In this document: positions 11,355 through 12,861 of the stretch, piece after piece
Numbering within the stretch: the stretch's first letter is position 1
Layout of the letters: the number at the start of each line of letters is the position of its first letter
Assembly: GCA_047610145.1 (NCBI GenBank)
Contig: JBLFZF010000078.1
Coordinates: 1 to 12,861, forward strand
Length of the DNA stretch: 12,861 bases
Direction: 5' to 3'
Source: CAJXZP01 sp047610145
GTDB taxonomy: Bacteria; Bacteroidota; Bacteroidia; Flavobacteriales_G; Salibacteraceae
The notes under the pieces: generated by a model
Databases searched by the model: none
Told to the model about the DNA's origin: nothing
The model's input: only the letters and a program-made list of their open reading frames with translations
Made by a program: the position numbers and the translations under genes

Positions 11355-12716
11355 TTAATTTGAGGTATAAAACTTAATGTTTCTAGTTCCATACATGACA
11401 ATAGATAAAATCACAAACAAGCCTATGCTTCCCATTAATAGTGCGTAATCTTCGGAGTTAAGCACGAAAAACATAAAGCTGTAAATACTGCCTAGCCCAA
11501 GAGTCATAAGGGCCGCTTTGGCTTTATTGTTAAACATGAACCTGGCGTACATACCTATTAAACTGGCAATCATTAATGTGGAAATTATATAGGCGTAATT
11601 GAAGCCAAAGTGTTCTGAGAATGAGAGAAGCAAGGTGTAGAACAAGACTAAGGCGGAACCGACTAAAACATATTGTAATGGATGTATTCTAATGTCATTG
11701 GCGATTTCTACAAAGAAGAAGGCAATAAAAGTGAGTAATACAATTAAGGAAGCGTACTTGGCAGAGCGTAATGTTTTTTGGTATTCATCCACTGGCAGTA
11801 TAAAATCAACGCCAAAGGCGGAGTTATTAATTTCGTAGGCCTTTTCTTTCCATTGTTGGGGGTAGTTTCTATTCAAGTTGATTACTTTCCATTGGGAGGT
11901 GAACCCTTTGTCTGATACCTCTTGGTTTTGAGGTAAAAAGGCACCGTCAAATTTCGGACTGTGCCAGGTGGATGTTAAGTTTACTGCGGTTTGTTTAGCA
12001 ATTGGGGTAAAGGATAAGTTGCCGCTGCCGTTTACATGTAAGGTATAAGTAAATATCAGGGAGGTAGGCCTTTCTGAGTTCATGACTTTCAATGTGTCGG
12101 TCTCTGTAGATGCACTCAAATTCACTTTTGCGTGCACACCAGAAAGGATCATTTGGGCATTTTCTATACCCGGGTTCATGGGTATTTTTTGTCCGCTCCA
12201 ATTAATGGTGATAATATCTGTGATGCCCCTCATATCTGTAATGCCCATTGCAATTTCAGCTTCATCCCATACCATATCCGTGTCCTTCAAATGGAGTGCT
12301 TCTAGATCTATTTTGTCAAATCGTCCTTCTACATTTAGTTCGGCATCATATAAAATGACATTATAAATTCCTCGGTGCTTTTCTTGTGGGTTCACTTTTC
12401 CGTTGGTGGTTACTTTGGAAGGTAAGAAATGAGCAAAGTGTTTTTTTGTATAGTGCTTTTTTCCATCAGAATGTTTGGTGATATAGGGAATGGTAAGAAT
12501 AGGTCCGCTAATATTTTGGGAGCTACCCCATTTACTACTCACTTCTTTTATGACGCCATTCCGTGCTTGAGATCTTTCTTTAATTAGGGTCTCTACCATG
12601 TTTTCTGGAATGAGGAGAAGTAAGATTAAGAATCCAATGGTGAGCATTTTTAGCATGATGGATGTTTTGATCCAATTGCTGGCTTTGTCAATAAAGCTAG
12701 GCTGTTGATTTGTCAT
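11355..12716 (-). CDS. creD: CreD-family inner-membrane protein
   Basis: CreD (Pfam PF06123) is an inner-membrane protein first known as the target of the E. coli CreBC system. It is linked to envelope integrity, colicin E2 tolerance and, in some Gram-negatives, beta-lactam response. Its biochemical function is unsettled. The 453 residues fit the family. There is an N-terminal membrane helix (MLKMLTIGFLILLLLIP, 21-37), then the family segment KERSQARNGVIKEVSSKWGS with ISGPILTIPY. A large extracytoplasmic domain follows to about residue 310, with HSPKFDGAFLP. After the FGVDFILPVDEYQKTLRSAKY hinge come about five C-terminal helices, including IHPLQYVLVGSALVLFYTLL with SEHFGFNYAYI, both family hallmarks. 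No creB or creC is present. Instead the gene upstream encodes a small winged-helix regulator, the arrangement usual in Bacteroidota. Stop and terminator are 8 bases apart. Confidence 0.95.
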   Translation of the reverse strand: MTNQQPSFIDKASNWIKTSIMLKMLTIGFLILLLLIPENMVETLIKERSQARNGVIKEVSSKWGSSQNISGPILTIPYITKHSDGKKHYTKKHFAHFLPSKVTTNGKVNPQEKHRGIYNVILYDAELNVEGRFDKIDLEALHLKDTDMVWDEAEIAMGITDMRGITDIITINWSGQKIPMNPGIENAQMILSGVHAKVNLSASTETDTLKVMNSERPTSLIFTYTLHVNGSGNLSFTPIAKQTAVNLTSTWHSPKFDGAFLPQNQEVSDKGFTSQWKVINLNRNYPQQWKEKAYEINNSAFGVDFILPVDEYQKTLRSAKYASLIVLLTFIAFFFVEIANDIRIHPLQYVLVGSALVLFYTLLLSFSEHFGFNYAYIISTLMIASLIGMYARFMFNNKAKAALMTLGLGSIYSFMFFVLNSEDYALLMGSIGLFVILSIVMYGTRNIKFYTSN

Positions 12717-12743
12717 AATTATGGTTTTGCATTATTTAAAAGT

Positions 12744-12760
12744 ACTTTGATATTCAAAGT
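12744..12760. promoter_or_regulatory. 17-bp perfect inverted repeat, candidate operator upstream of creD
   Basis: ACTTTGA-TAT-TCAAAGT has two exact 7-base arms and a 3-base spacer. It sits 28 bases before the creD ATG and 19 bases after the stop of the regulator gene. Such a dyad is the right size for a dimeric winged-helix repressor. A near -7 element overlaps it on the minus strand (TAAACTTTG, with one base too many in the spacer). That the adjacent regulator binds here is inference. Confidence 0.4.
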
Positions 12761-12778
12761 TTAATAAGTAAATTTTTT

Positions 12779-12861
12779 TTACATAGTAGATGCTTTTAAA
12801 ATTTCAGCTAGACCGTCCAAATGATTTTGAAAATTAGTTCGACCCTGCGGAGTGATAACGT
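12779..12861 (-). CDS. 3' end of a winged-helix (HTH_34-like) transcriptional regulator
   Basis: Only the last 26 codons and the TAA (12779-12781) are inside the window; the gene continues off the right edge. They read VITPQGRTNFQNHLDGLAEI then LKASTM. The TP-GR-F--H---L--I pattern is the usual C-terminus of small (~100-residue) winged-helix regulators of the HTH_34/MarR-like type (PF13601), where the wing strand ends in 'T..G...F' before a final dimerisation helix. Such regulators are typically found directly upstream of creD in Bacteroidota, which agrees with the layout here. The 62-base gap to creD holds a perfect inverted repeat. The family call from so few residues is supported by context, and the rest of the protein cannot be seen. 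Confidence 0.65.
   Translation of the reverse strand, partial: VITPQGRTNFQNHLDGLAEILKASTM

Overview
The window is a low-GC chromosomal segment from a member of the Bacteroidota, most likely class Flavobacteriia (family-level placement is not possible from this alone). The signs are an atpD-atpC pair with a truncated-type epsilon subunit, a DUF4286-rsmA pair, a creD gene next to a small winged-helix regulator, signal peptides ending in ...AQ, a Bacteroidota-type beta-barrel protein, and several matches to the Bacteroidota promoter -7 element TAnnTTTG. Most of the window is core housekeeping and envelope genes. I see no insertion sequence, phage module, CRISPR array, tRNA or rRNA.

Layout, left to right. 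A plus-strand gene cut by the left edge (YD-like repetitive protein, function unknown) is followed by DUF4286 and rsmA, which overlap by one base. These converge on atpC-atpD (minus) at a shared bidirectional terminator. Next comes an outer-membrane beta-barrel gene (minus) with its own terminator. It diverges from asd (plus), the aspartate-semialdehyde dehydrogenase of lysine/threonine/methionine and diaminopimelate synthesis. asd converges on a minus-strand cluster, in transcription order serS, a lipoprotein, a small Cys-motif membrane protein and a large secreted TPR protein. This looks like an operon joining a tRNA synthetase to uncharacterised envelope proteins. Further right are rplU-rpmA (ribosomal proteins L21 and L27) with the best-formed promoter and a terminator.

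About 0.45 kb without an intact gene then separates rplU from creD. It may hold a frameshifted remnant of a small plus-strand membrane protein, and it ends in a strong hairpin terminator. The window closes with creD (minus) and the last 26 codons of an upstream regulator with the C-terminal look of the HTH_34 winged-helix family. A 17-bp perfect inverted repeat lies between these two and is a candidate operator.

Functionally the genes serve translation (rsmA, serS, rplU, rpmA), energy (atpDC), amino-acid and cell-wall precursor synthesis (asd) and the envelope (beta-barrel, lipoprotein, TPR, CreD). No clearly new multi-gene system is visible. The best leads are the possible broken gene between rplU and creD, the small CxxC...CPPC membrane protein in the serS cluster, the regulator/creD palindrome, and the internally repeated tail of L21. 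Starts were moved inward from the longest reading frame for asd, the TPR gene, the lipoprotein and rplU, for reasons given in each entry.
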